Shown here: one piece after another, positions 1-5,206 of the stretch | Layout of the letters: each line of letters starts with the position of its first letter | Position numbering within the stretch: the stretch's first letter is position 1 | Assembly (NCBI GenBank): GCA_026982835.1 | Contig: JALSGI010000128.1 | Span: forward strand, 1-5,305 | From: Planctomycetota bacterium | GTDB lineage: Bacteria; Planctomycetota; Planctomycetia; Pirellulales; S012-138 | Direction of reading: 5' to 3' | Length of the DNA: 5,305 nucleotides | The notes under the pieces: model-generated | What the model was told of the DNA's origin: nothing | Databases searched by the model: none | The model's input: only the letters and a program-made list of their open reading frames with translations | Program-made: the position numbers and the translations under genes

Positions 1-1126
1 GCTCCAGATGCCACAGGGGGACCAACTGCTCCAAGGCCCGCGCCGCCCGAATGCACCCGGCGGCCACTTCCGAAAGCCCCAACCCCGAAGGCGGCCGGTG
101 AAACCGCACCGCGGCCGCCCCGCCCAGCAGGTGCCGCCAGAACCGTTCCACGCCGTCCTGGTTGCTGTGGCCGAACTTGTTGCGGTCGGCCCCGTAGATT
201 TTGACCGAATTGATAGGCCGGGGCCGCTTCTTCAGGTAGCCGCGCACCCACTGGAAATTGTCCCAGTGCCGCTGGTTCTTCTGGTGGTTGTTCTGCGACA
301 CATCCACGAACTGGTACAGCTCCGGGTGGTCCAGCGTGCGGCGGTGCTGCGGGCTGCGCAGGTTCCAATCGTCCCACATCTCGGTCACATAGATTCGCTT
401 GCCCGCCTCCTTGGCCCGGCGGTGAAGATACCCCGCCCAGAACCGCCCCCATCGCTCGTCGCCGGAGGTTTCGTTGTCGATGCAGTAAAGCACATGATCG
501 AACTGCAGCGCGATGGAAAGCAACCGGTCGATCTGCCGCTTCTGGTAGCGGAACACCATCTGGTTGTTTCGCTGGGCGGGCGTGGTGAAGAAAAACGGCT
601 GCTGGTTGGCTCCCGGGTGCTTCGGGTACCGAGGGGCCAGCCCCGACTGCTGGTGTGTGTAGTTGACGTTGTTGGCCGGATTGTAAGGGTGCCCCAGCCA
701 GTGCCCGCGGGAATAGTCGAAGCGGTCCCAAAGCTCGATCTGCACGAAGATGCCCCGCTGGTGGGTCCACTTCAGGAACCGCTCGAAGCGGCGCCAGTAC
801 TCGGGGTTGAACTGTTCCAGGTCGTATTTACCGTTTTGCAGGCGGCGAAACGGATACACCTCCCAGCCGCGATCGCGGCGGTCGCTCATCGTGTTGCGCA
901 CGTAGTTGGCCCCCAGCTTCTGCATCCGGTCCAGGTGCCGGCGGAGCTTTTCATCCGGCCACTGGAACAGGTTATCGTCGTCGCTGCCGCCCACCAGCAA
1001 CACGGGCCGGCCGTGGTATTCCCAGTAAAAGGGGTTTTCGCTCCAGGGCCGAAGCGGCTGAGCCGCCGCAGCGGCTCCAAGCAGCAACCAGGCAAGCCCG
1101 CAGGCCGTAAGATTTGTCCAGCGCAT
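1..1126 (-). CDS. Secreted TIM-barrel glycoside-hydrolase-like protein, 3' end outside window
   Basis: The 5' 375 codons of a minus-strand gene, open without interruption to the window edge. The ATG at 1126-1124 is chosen because AGGAG lies 6 nt upstream (1133-1137). Residues 1-23 look like a signal peptide (hydrophobic LAWLLLGAAAAAQ), so export is expected. The mature part begins with NPFYWEYHGRPVLLVGGSDD (31-50), then LGANYVRNTMS (71-81), a pattern of secreted clan GH-A-like (beta/alpha)8 hydrolases. VLYCIDNETSG (212-222) resembles the strand-4 motif of GH5-type cellulases, with N218-E219 as the candidate acid/base pair. VTEMWDDW (247-254) contains E249. The later strand, INSVKIYGAD (305-314), shows no Glu at the usual nucleophile position, so the mechanism is uncertain. 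The substrate cannot be read from sequence; a polysaccharide is inferred from the fold and the neighbouring esterase. The esterase gene lies 305 bp upstream on the same strand. Confidence is high that this is a real gene, moderate for the family and low for the reaction. Confidence 0.85.
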   Translation of the reverse strand, partial: MRWTNLTACGLAWLLLGAAAAAQPLRPWSENPFYWEYHGRPVLLVGGSDDDNLFQWPDEKLRRHLDRMQKLGANYVRNTMSDRRDRGWEVYPFRRLQNGKYDLEQFNPEYWRRFERFLKWTHQRGIFVQIELWDRFDYSRGHWLGHPYNPANNVNYTHQQSGLAPRYPKHPGANQQPFFFTTPAQRNNQMVFRYQKRQIDRLLSIALQFDHVLYCIDNETSGDERWGRFWAGYLHRRAKEAGKRIYVTEMWDDWNLRSPQHRRTLDHPELYQFVDVSQNNHQKNQRHWDNFQWVRGYLKKRPRPINSVKIYGADRNKFGHSNQDGVERFWRHLLGGAAAVRFHRPPSGLGLSEVAAGCIRAARALEQLVPLWHLE

Positions 1127-1210
1127 GATTTTCTCCTGGTAGGAGTATTCACGGCGCGTTTTGCTCTTGCTTGCCGTGTTCCACACCGCCGGCTCGCTGT
1201 TTTGAAAATC

Positions 1211-1237
1211 AACGCTTGTTCTTGCACGGGAGCGGAA
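1211..1237 (+). repeat. Degenerate partial copy of the hairpin-module sequence
   Basis: 27 nt beginning AACGCTTGTTCTTGCAC match 1314-1340 at 23 of 27 positions without gaps. That corresponds to the second half of the module, lacking the GC-rich first stem. The 12-mer CGCTTGTTCTTG inside it (1213-1224) recurs directly at 3141-3152. It looks like an old, decayed member of the same repeat family, in the same orientation as the fuller copy about 100 bp away. Confidence 0.5.
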
Positions 1238-1274
1238 ACTCCTCCTCCTCCATCCCCCCAAGCCTCCACGCCCT

Positions 1275-1361
1275 CCCCGAGCTGAAGCTCGGGGCTCGCC
1301 GTTTGCAAGAAAAAACGCTTTTTCTCGCACTGGTGCGGAAGCACCGGCGCAAGCCGCCGGT
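1275..1361 (+). repeat. Multi-hairpin repeat module, copy A
   Basis: Several adjacent or overlapping stem-loops are visible. Stem 1 is CCCCGAGC / GCTCGGGG around a TGAA loop (1275-1294, 8 perfect pairs). Stem 2 is GCAAGAAAAA / TTTTTCTCGC around ACGC (1305-1328, 9 of 10 pairs). Stem 3 is GGTGC / GCACC around GGAA (1332-1345). An alternative stem, ACCGGCG / CGCCGGT (1343-1361, 7 pairs, loop CAAGC), shares the ACC of stem 3, so the two exclude each other. An inverted copy lies at 2691-2759, with the linker after stem 1 nearly identical (3 mismatches in 33). Stem 1 shows two compensatory pair changes between copies. It could be a REP- or MITE-like palindromic element, a structured RNA, or an attenuator for the esterase transcript. 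The sequence does not decide between these. Confidence 0.75.
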
Positions 1362-1431
1362 CGCAAGCTGCACGCCGCCGATCGCCCGGTGTGGCTGTTG
1401 CCGATTATATGCCAGAGTTTGCAGGACGGCT

Positions 1432-2391
1432 TTACTTCTGTGGGCCGCGTTTTTCTTTTTCCCCAGGCAGCACCCCACGGCCTTGTAGCCAGCGGATGCA
1501 CAGCTGCGGCCAGTGGCGCAATTGCGGATGCTTGCCGCCCAGGCCGAACCCGTGCCGGCCCGGCTCGAACACGTGCAGCTCTCCCGGCACTCCGGCCCGC
1601 AGCATCGCCTGGTAAAAGGCCACGGCGTTTTGGGCCGGCACGGCCTTGTCGGCAAAGCTGGCCACCAGGAAGGTAGGAGGCGTGGCGGAAGTTACTTGCT
1701 TCTCGTTGGAAAGTAGTTGCACTAGCTTCGGGTCCGGTTTCTCTCCCAGCAAGTTGCGCCGCGAGCCACGATGGGTAAACGGCTCACTGAGCGAGATGAC
1801 CGGATAGACCAGCACACCGAAATCGGGGCGGCAACTCTGGCGCTGGACCGGATCGGGCGAGTCGGCCTCTCCGGTGTCGAAATGCGTAAGCACCGTGGAG
1901 GCCAGGTGCCCCCCGGCCGAAAAGCCCAAAATGCCCACCCGCTGCGGGTCCACCTGCCACCGCCGGGCCAGGTGCCGCACCAGCCGCACGGCCCGTTTGG
2001 CATCGTCCGAAGGGGCCGGGTGGCGGTAGTCCGGGGCAATGCGGTACTTGAGCACGAACGCATGGATGCCGTGGCGATTGAGCCACCGCGCCACATCGCG
2101 CCCCTCGTGCCCCACGGCCAAAAAACCATACCCCCCGCCGGGACACACCACCACGGCCACCCCCGTGCGGTGTTCCCGTGGGGCCGGATAGACCCAAAGC
2201 TCCGGTACATCCTGCGGCCGCTTGCCCTTGGCCCCGGGAGCCCCTTGCGGCCACAGCACGATCCGCTCCGGCGGCGGCTTCACGCCGGGGGTCATCCGCT
2301 GGGCGCAAGTCTCGGGGAGCGTGGTCCCCAGGATCGACCAGCAAGCAAGCATACAAACAAAAGCGGCCAAGGCGCGCGGTGGGAACAGCAT
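1432..2391 (-). CDS. Secreted alpha/beta-hydrolase, acetylxylan esterase / BD-FAE type
   Basis: A complete gene of 319 codons ending in TAA. The ATG at 2391-2389 is supported by AAGGAG 9 nt upstream (2401-2406). Residues 1-30 form a signal peptide with a hydrophobic stretch around LAAFVCMLACWSILG and likely cleavage after ETCA, so the enzyme is probably exported. The catalytic features are in the expected order. The oxyanion region is VVVCPGGGYGF (80-90). YRIAPDYRHPAPSDDAKRAV (116-135) is the lid/helix segment typical of this family. The nucleophile elbow GFSAGG (156-161) has Ser158, FADKAVP (246-252) carries Asp248, and GRHGFGL (278-284) carries His280, completing the triad. Length is normal for single-domain carbohydrate esterases of about 300 residues. 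Known relatives remove acetyl or feruloyl groups from hemicellulose or act on small acyl esters; the actual substrate is inferred. The glycosidase-like gene lies 305 bp downstream in the same direction, which supports polysaccharide breakdown. No damage is visible. Confidence 0.92.
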   Translation of the reverse strand: MLFPPRALAAFVCMLACWSILGTTLPETCAQRMTPGVKPPPERIVLWPQGAPGAKGKRPQDVPELWVYPAPREHRTGVAVVVCPGGGYGFLAVGHEGRDVARWLNRHGIHAFVLKYRIAPDYRHPAPSDDAKRAVRLVRHLARRWQVDPQRVGILGFSAGGHLASTVLTHFDTGEADSPDPVQRQSCRPDFGVLVYPVISLSEPFTHRGSRRNLLGEKPDPKLVQLLSNEKQVTSATPPTFLVASFADKAVPAQNAVAFYQAMLRAGVPGELHVFEPGRHGFGLGGKHPQLRHWPQLCIRWLQGRGVLPGEKEKRGPQK

Positions 2392-2507
2392 GGTTTCAGG
2401 CTCCTTTGCAGGTGGTTTTGCGCGTTACGCCCGGGGCAAGTCTTCTCCCTGGGGCCTGGTGCCCTTCGGCTACCCGGGTTCAACGCCAGCAGCGCCGATT
2501 GTTCAGT

Positions 2508-2526
2508 TGCTAGCTGGCTAACACAC
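2508..2526 (+). repeat. 22-nt repeat family, copy 1 (TGCTAGCTGGCTAA...)
   Basis: TGCTAGCTGGCTAACACAC is one base short of the fuller copies at 2810-2831 (minus) and 3092-3113 (plus), and lacks their GTAC ending. It is one of four copies within about 600 bp. Confidence 0.6.
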
Positions 2527-2593
2527 AGAGCCAGGATTTGCAACCTGTTCCAATTTTCGGCTGGGCTTTTCGTGCGAGGATCGGCGCTAGTTC

Positions 2594-2626
2594 TTGCCCG
2601 GGCAACCCGCGAGCGTGAATTCGCGG
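2594..2626. repeat. Paired palindrome and hairpin
   Basis: TTGCCCGGGCAA (2594-2605) is a perfect 12-nt palindrome. Directly beside it, CCGCGA (2607-2612) pairs with TCGCGG (2621-2626) across an 8-nt loop. They are part of the hairpin-dense region and no gene overlaps them. Confidence 0.55.
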
Positions 2627-2654
2627 AGCGATGAAACGCTTAGGGCCATGCTCC

Positions 2655-2675
2655 GTACATGTTTCGCCAGCTAGC
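2655..2675 (-). repeat. 22-nt repeat family, copy 2
   Basis: Read on the minus strand it is GCTAGCTGGCGAAACATGTAC. It differs from the copy at 2810-2831 at two positions (G for T and T for C). It has the same orientation as that copy and lies 155 bp away, with hairpin module B between them. Confidence 0.6.
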
Positions 2676-2690
2676 CGATTGTTTGATTCG

Positions 2691-2759
2691 ACGCTTCCGT
2701 GCCAGGCGAGAAGAAGCGTTTTTTCTTGCAAGTGGCGAGCCGCCAGCTTCAGCTGGCGG
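2691..2759 (-). repeat. Multi-hairpin repeat module, copy B (inverted relative to copy A)
   Basis: Read on the minus strand from 2759: the stem CCGCCAGC / GCTGGCGG around a TGAA loop (2759-2740), then a 33-nt linker (2739-2707) matching copy A with 3 mismatches, including an identical run of six A. A stretch ending in CGGAAGC follows. Compared with copy A the first stem has two swaps, C-G to G-C and G-C to C-G, both compensated so all 8 pairs remain. The A/T-rich second stem is slightly weaker here, with one extra mismatch. Copies A and B lie on opposite sides of the esterase gene in inverted orientation. Confidence 0.75.
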
Positions 2760-2841
2760 AGAAGGTCAACACACAGGTGTTTGTTCGGCTCTCCCCGGGC
2801 TAAAGCCAGGTACGTGTTTAGCCAGCTAGCAGCCGGAGGAC

Positions 2842-2858
2842 CGACGCCGCAGGCGTCG
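2842..2858. repeat. Perfect hairpin, 7-bp stem
   Basis: CGACGCC and GGCGTCG flank the loop GCA. It is the first internal hairpin of the inverted-repeat unit. Confidence 0.55.
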
Positions 2859-2918
2859 CAGCTTCGTAGCCTCACGGTCGTCAGACCCCCGGAAGGCAGC
2901 ATTTTTCCTTGTCCTTGA

Positions 2919-2935
2919 GCATCCCGAAGGGATGC
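2919..2935. repeat. Perfect hairpin, 7-bp stem
   Basis: GCATCCC and GGGATGC flank the loop GAA, giving a very stable short stem-loop. It is not followed by a T-tract on either strand, so I do not call it a terminator. Confidence 0.55.
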
Positions 2936-2962
2936 CAGAGGGCAAAACGGTCCTTGTTTCTG

Positions 2963-2980
2963 GCACCCCTGCCGGGGTGC
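2963..2980. repeat. Perfect hairpin, 7-bp stem
   Basis: GCACCCC and GGGGTGC flank the loop TGCC. It lies 27 bp beyond the previous hairpin; stem length and GC content are similar but the sequence is unrelated. Confidence 0.55.
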
Positions 2981-3005
2981 GGGGTGGGGTAATGGCCGTC
3001 GCTTT

Positions 3006-3064
3006 CCGGTGGTCTCCGCTCCGCTCCGACCACCGGCTACAAGGCTGGCAAGCCTTCGGCTTGC
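3006..3064. repeat. Hairpin cluster with two mutually exclusive stems
   Basis: CCGGTGGTC (3006-3014) pairs perfectly with GACCACCGG (3028-3036), and its 13-nt loop contains a CTCCG-type tandem. Next, AAGGCT/AGCCTT (3041-3056, loop GGCA) and GCAAGCC/GGCTTGC (3048-3064, loop TTC) overlap at 3048-3056, so only one can form at a time. Confidence 0.55.
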
Positions 3065-3317
3065 TTTATGGCTTGGACACATCACACCTTGTGCTAGCAC
3101 GCTAAACACGTACTTAGCCCGGGGAGGGTCGGCGGAGATTCGCTTGTTCTTGGGCTGAAGCGAGTACTTCCAGCCGCCGCCGGCCACGGCCGCCGAGGGG
3201 CATACGCTGAGAAAACGCTACCGGGCCGGTGCCGCGGGGGTCAATCGGAGTTGGTGCTGGCGGTGCTAGCAGGGTCCAGTTCAACTTTTGCGCGTTGGAA
3301 GGGGGTGGGGGAGATGT

Positions 3318-3342
3318 CTAGCAGCCCGTTGAACAAAACCCC
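3318..3342 (+). repeat. Left terminal inverted repeat of the IS remnant
   Basis: CTAGCAGCCCGTTGAA followed by CAAAACCCC matches the inverted sequence at 4585-4608 with two substitutions, one indel and a fuzzy A-run. The shared core is CCCGTTGAA plus AAACCCC. Confidence 0.75.
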
Positions 3343-3378
3343 TTTGCTGCGCAAGTCCTTGCCAGGGTCAGAGGGCAG

Positions 3379-4577
3379 TCAAACGGAAAGGGCAAAAACG
3401 AATCGGGGAGAAAAAGACCGTTTCATCACAAAAACGGACTTTTCAGGGTAAAGTCGAAAATCTAAATACAGCAAAAACGCACGCCACACCCCCGCCAGGC
3501 CCCGCGGCTTGACCAATCCAAATACCTTCCGCAGGATCAGCCCCAAATTGTACCCGGCTGCCGCCAGCAGGTAGCCCTTGCGAACCTTCTCCAGGCCCCG
3601 GCTCCACTGGCGACGCTGTCCGCCGGTGTCGCACACATGGGCAAACGTCCGCTCCACCCGCTCCGTCCGCAGCCGGTTCAGACGCCGACCCTTGCCGCTT
3701 CGCACCCGGCGACGATTATGATAAAACGCCCGTTGCTGCTCCTCGGGCTTACCCCGCCAGCGACGCCTCCCCCGACACTCCCACTCCGAAACATACGTCC
3801 GCAGCCCCGCCGACTCGGCCAACGCCAACGTTTCGTTGCCGTGATAGCCCCGGTCCGCCGCCACTTCCTCAATCCGTTTCTCAATCCCCGATTCGTTCAG
3901 ATGCGTTTGCGCCTCCACCACGTGCTCGGCCTTGTAGGCCAGGTGCGTCGTGCCGTCCTTCATCCGGGCGATGCGACTGTCCGGATCGGTCGGAGAGGTC
4001 CACTCCCGGTTCGAGACCCGTTTGCCACGCCGACGCCGGTCAAAAAGTCGTCGCTGGGAAGCCGAAGGGGGCCTTTTATCAGGCGGTTTTTCTTCCGCAA
4101 AGGGAGACGGCTTGGGGGGAATGGTATTTAGAATAGTATTGAGATTATTATTTATATGTGTTGGACTTGCCAGAAAACTAGACTTGAGATGTTTCCTGTT
4201 CCATCAGCTCTTGCAGATGCTGCTGGTAGTCCTGCCCCGTGTCGCGGCGGACGATCGACTTCATCGCTGCGCCTGTATCAAGCGTGGTGCTGTCTACCCC
4301 CACGCTACGCCCCCGCAGCAGCCCCGCTTCCTCCACCCGACGCAACACCCAGCGAAACACCTCCACGTGCACCTCCGCCGGCAGGTGGTCCCGAATGCGG
4401 CTCAGGCTGCTGTGGTCCGGCGTGGACTGGGTGAGCGTGTAGCCCAAAAACTCCCGCAGGCTCAGGCTGTCGGCGCCGGCCCAGGCTCATCAGGGCGTCC
4501 TTTCCACGCTGGAAGGAAGAAGCTGGGAGTTGAGAAACCCAACGCGGCCAGTGTACAGAAGAATATCTCAATGGCAA
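3379..4577 (-). pseudogene. Broken DDE transposase of the IS remnant
   Basis: Three reading frames carry successive parts. A candidate N-terminus starts at ATG 4577 (VHWPRWVSQLPAS) but loses similarity before 4490. The middle piece (4486-4178) runs AWAGADSLSLREFLGYTLTQ, STPDHSSLSRIRDHLPAEVH, then GVDSTTL with the first catalytic Asp and AAMKSIVRRDTGQDYQ, and ends at TAG 4180-4178. The C-terminal piece, in a third frame, is open from about 4203: FDRRRGKRVSN, EWTSPTDPDSRIARMKDG, then AADRGYH with the second Asp, then ERVERTFAHV with the candidate Glu, stopping at 3379. Relatives have about 65 residues between the N-terminal motif and ADSLSL, and about 25-30 residues between KAEHVV and EAQTHL. 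Both stretches are missing here, by my recollection of the family. The linker also contains an AT-rich stretch (4123-4160). Two frame changes plus deletions make it non-functional. Confidence 0.85.
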
Positions 4578-4584
4578 GGGGTAA

Positions 4585-4608
4585 GGGGGTTTTTCAACGG
4601 GGTGTTAG
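4585..4608 (-). repeat. Right terminal inverted repeat of the IS remnant
   Basis: Read on the minus strand it starts CTAACACCCCGTTGAA and ends in a run of C, mirroring 3318-3342. The candidate transposase start at 4577 lies just inside it, as expected for the 5' end of such elements. Confidence 0.75.
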
Positions 4609-4682
4609 GTAATAACAACCGCGAACTCTACACCAAGCCATGTTTTTGTTTCCAGAGCAATTGCCCCTCGCTTCCAGATGGG

Positions 4683-4697
4683 TGTGGAGTTATTTAG
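4683..4697 (+). repeat. 15-bp perfect inverted repeat, left arm
   Basis: TGTGGAGTTATTTAG here is repeated exactly on the minus strand at 5221-5207, enclosing 539 bp that contain the broken Rho_N-like gene. It is AT-richer than the surrounding genes. Confidence 0.65.
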
Positions 4698-4772
4698 AGC
4701 AGGTGATGAAGAGCGTAACTTCTGCAGTAAATACAAATGAACGTGCAGTCGAGCTCGGACTACAGGGGATGC

Positions 4773-5203
4773 TCAAATGTTAGACCTGCTAAAAGAGGAA
4801 TAGTTACTCCATCCTGGATATATTGAAGGCTCCTCGCCAGCGGCCTTCTGCAGGGCCTTGATGAGTTGCTGCTTGTTCTTGAGGGGGCCGATGTGGTGTT
4901 TCTTCTTGGCCGCGATGAGGGCCTTGCCCTTCAGGCCCGAGTGGTCCACGCCCGGCTCCAGCTCGTCCAGCAGGTGCGAGCCGCACAGGCAATATGGCGG
5001 CAGGCCCGCTGGCAGAATTGAGCCATCCCCGAACTATCGGAAACAGAACCGTGCGGCGAGCACATATCGGCTGCGGCCCTGCCGCCGTCTTGCTTGGTCA
5101 TGTTGAGGGAGATGCGCTTGGCCTTGGCCATCTCCTTGAGCTCGGCTACCGTCAGGTCCTGCAGCCCGCCCGGCGCCGGGACCTTCTTCAACTGCTCCGC
5201 CAG
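4773..5203 (-). pseudogene. Broken Rho_N/SAP-like small protein gene
   Basis: The N-terminal part (5203-5087) reads LAEQLKKVPAPGGLQDLTVA then ELKEMAKAKRISLNMTKQD. LTVAELKEMAKAKRI is a Rho_N/SAP-type helix-extended-loop-helix signature, a fold that often binds nucleic acid. The C-terminal part, in another frame (4973 down to about 4833), reads LLDELEPGVDHSGLKGKALI then AAKKKHHIGPLKNKQQLIKA and LQKAAGE. These two parts look like one small protein of about 85-90 residues interrupted by 113 bp (4974-5086) that also shifts the frame. The apparent start is CTG (5203-5201) with a stop immediately before it; an ATG in its place would give MAEQLKK, so the start seems lost. After KAAGE the frame continues with unrelated residues to TGA at 4775-4773, suggesting the original 3' end is also gone. 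The family is recognised only at domain level. Confidence 0.65.
4974..5086. mobile_element. Small insertion with inverted-repeat ends inside the Rho_N-like gene
   Basis: 113 bp separate the two halves of the Rho_N-like gene. Inside it GGCGGCAGGCCCGC (4996-5009) and GCGGCCCTGCCGCC (5073-5086) are inverted repeats matching at 13 of 14 positions. The right arm ends exactly at the last in-frame codon of the N-terminal half. The segment encodes no recognisable protein. Its length is not a multiple of three, hence the frame change. The 22 bp from 4974 to 4995 may belong to the insertion or to host sequence rearranged with it. Confidence 0.5.
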
Positions 5204-5206
5204 CTG

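Larger units (their letters stand above)
1127..1431. other. Gene-less spacer with hairpin repeats between two minus-strand genes
   Basis: This 305-bp gap separates the esterase stop from the glycosidase start. It holds a degenerate repeat copy at 1211-1237 and a strong multi-hairpin module at 1275-1361, described separately. The ribosome binding site of the downstream gene lies at its left edge (1131-1137). I see no clear sigma70-type promoter. The hairpins could attenuate or end the esterase transcript, but none is followed by a clean T-tract on the minus strand. Short open frames on both strands here have no family resemblance and cross the hairpins, so I do not call them genes. Confidence 0.6.
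2791..3126. mobile_element. 336-bp unit bounded by inverted repeats, non-coding, MITE-like
   Basis: The left arm (2791-2831) and the right arm read on the minus strand (3126-3092) share CTCCCCGGGCTAA, then GTACGTGTTTAGC, then GCTAGCA in the same order. The left arm has six extra bases (AGCCAG, 2804-2809), and two bases differ (CA versus GT). The interior carries a series of perfect 7-9-bp hairpins and no believable gene. Inverted ends, no coding capacity and a few hundred bases fit a miniature inverted-repeat element or a composite of palindromic repeats. I see no target-site duplication at the ends. Chance arrangement of several family repeats is the main alternative. Confidence 0.5.
2392..3317. 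other. Long gene-less region rich in hairpins and short repeats
   Basis: About 925 bp between the esterase start and the insertion-sequence remnant. No open frame here resembles a protein family. The longest (minus strand, 2510-3187) reads through at least six perfect palindromes and both arms of inverted repeats, and its residues track the repeats rather than a fold. The contents are an imperfect hairpin at 2455-2476, palindromes at 2594-2626, module copy B at 2691-2759, the inverted-repeat unit 2791-3126 with internal hairpins, and four copies of a 22-nt motif. From 3127 to 3317 I see only GC-rich spacer with the short palindrome ACCGGGCCGGT (3220-3230) and an isolated TGCTAGCA (3264-3271). 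No promoter for the esterase is recognisable, although it should lie just to the left of these repeats. Confidence 0.65.
3318..4608 (-). mobile_element. Decayed insertion sequence, IS1182/IS5-like DDE type
   Basis: The limits are set by terminal inverted repeats. The left end reads CTAGCAGCCCGTTGAA then CAAAACCCC (3318-3342). The right end on the minus strand reads CTAACACCCCGTTGAA then AAACCCCC (4608-4585). A transposase in pieces lies between them, reading away from the right end. At 1291 bp the element is shorter than usual for this family, which fits the internal deletions seen in the transposase. I see no clear target-site duplication outside the ends (ATGT on the left, GTAA on the right). 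The element should be immobile on its own. Family assignment rests on transposase motifs; the exact IS name is not recognised. Confidence 0.8.

Noticed and set aside
8..1285. A 425-codon plus-strand open frame
   Set aside because: It lies antisense to the glycosidase-like gene, has a low-complexity Pro/Arg/Val composition typical of the complement of a GC-rich gene, and resembles no family. The minus-strand protein has a signal peptide, a ribosome binding site and family motifs.
886..1655. Minus-strand frames overlapping the 1127-1431 spacer (1344-886 and 1655-1209)
   Set aside because: They read out of frame through the glycosidase-like and esterase genes and through the hairpin module; no ribosome binding site or family signal supports them.
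1771..2634. A 287-codon plus-strand open frame
   Set aside because: It is antisense to the complete esterase and runs past its start into the hairpin region; composition is that of a shadow frame.
2716..2736. T-run beside a hairpin as an intrinsic terminator
   Set aside because: The T-run (six T, then CTTGCA) is part of the repeated module and precedes rather than follows the GC-rich stem on the plus strand. On the minus strand it reads as A-rich, so neither orientation is a standard terminator.
4178..4206. Programmed frameshift in the transposase
   Set aside because: No slippery heptamer is evident at the junction, and the element also has missing blocks and another frame change, so decay is simpler.
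3637..4612. Plus-strand open frames across the IS remnant
   Set aside because: They are complements of transposase segments; only the minus-strand reading gives conserved DDE motifs.
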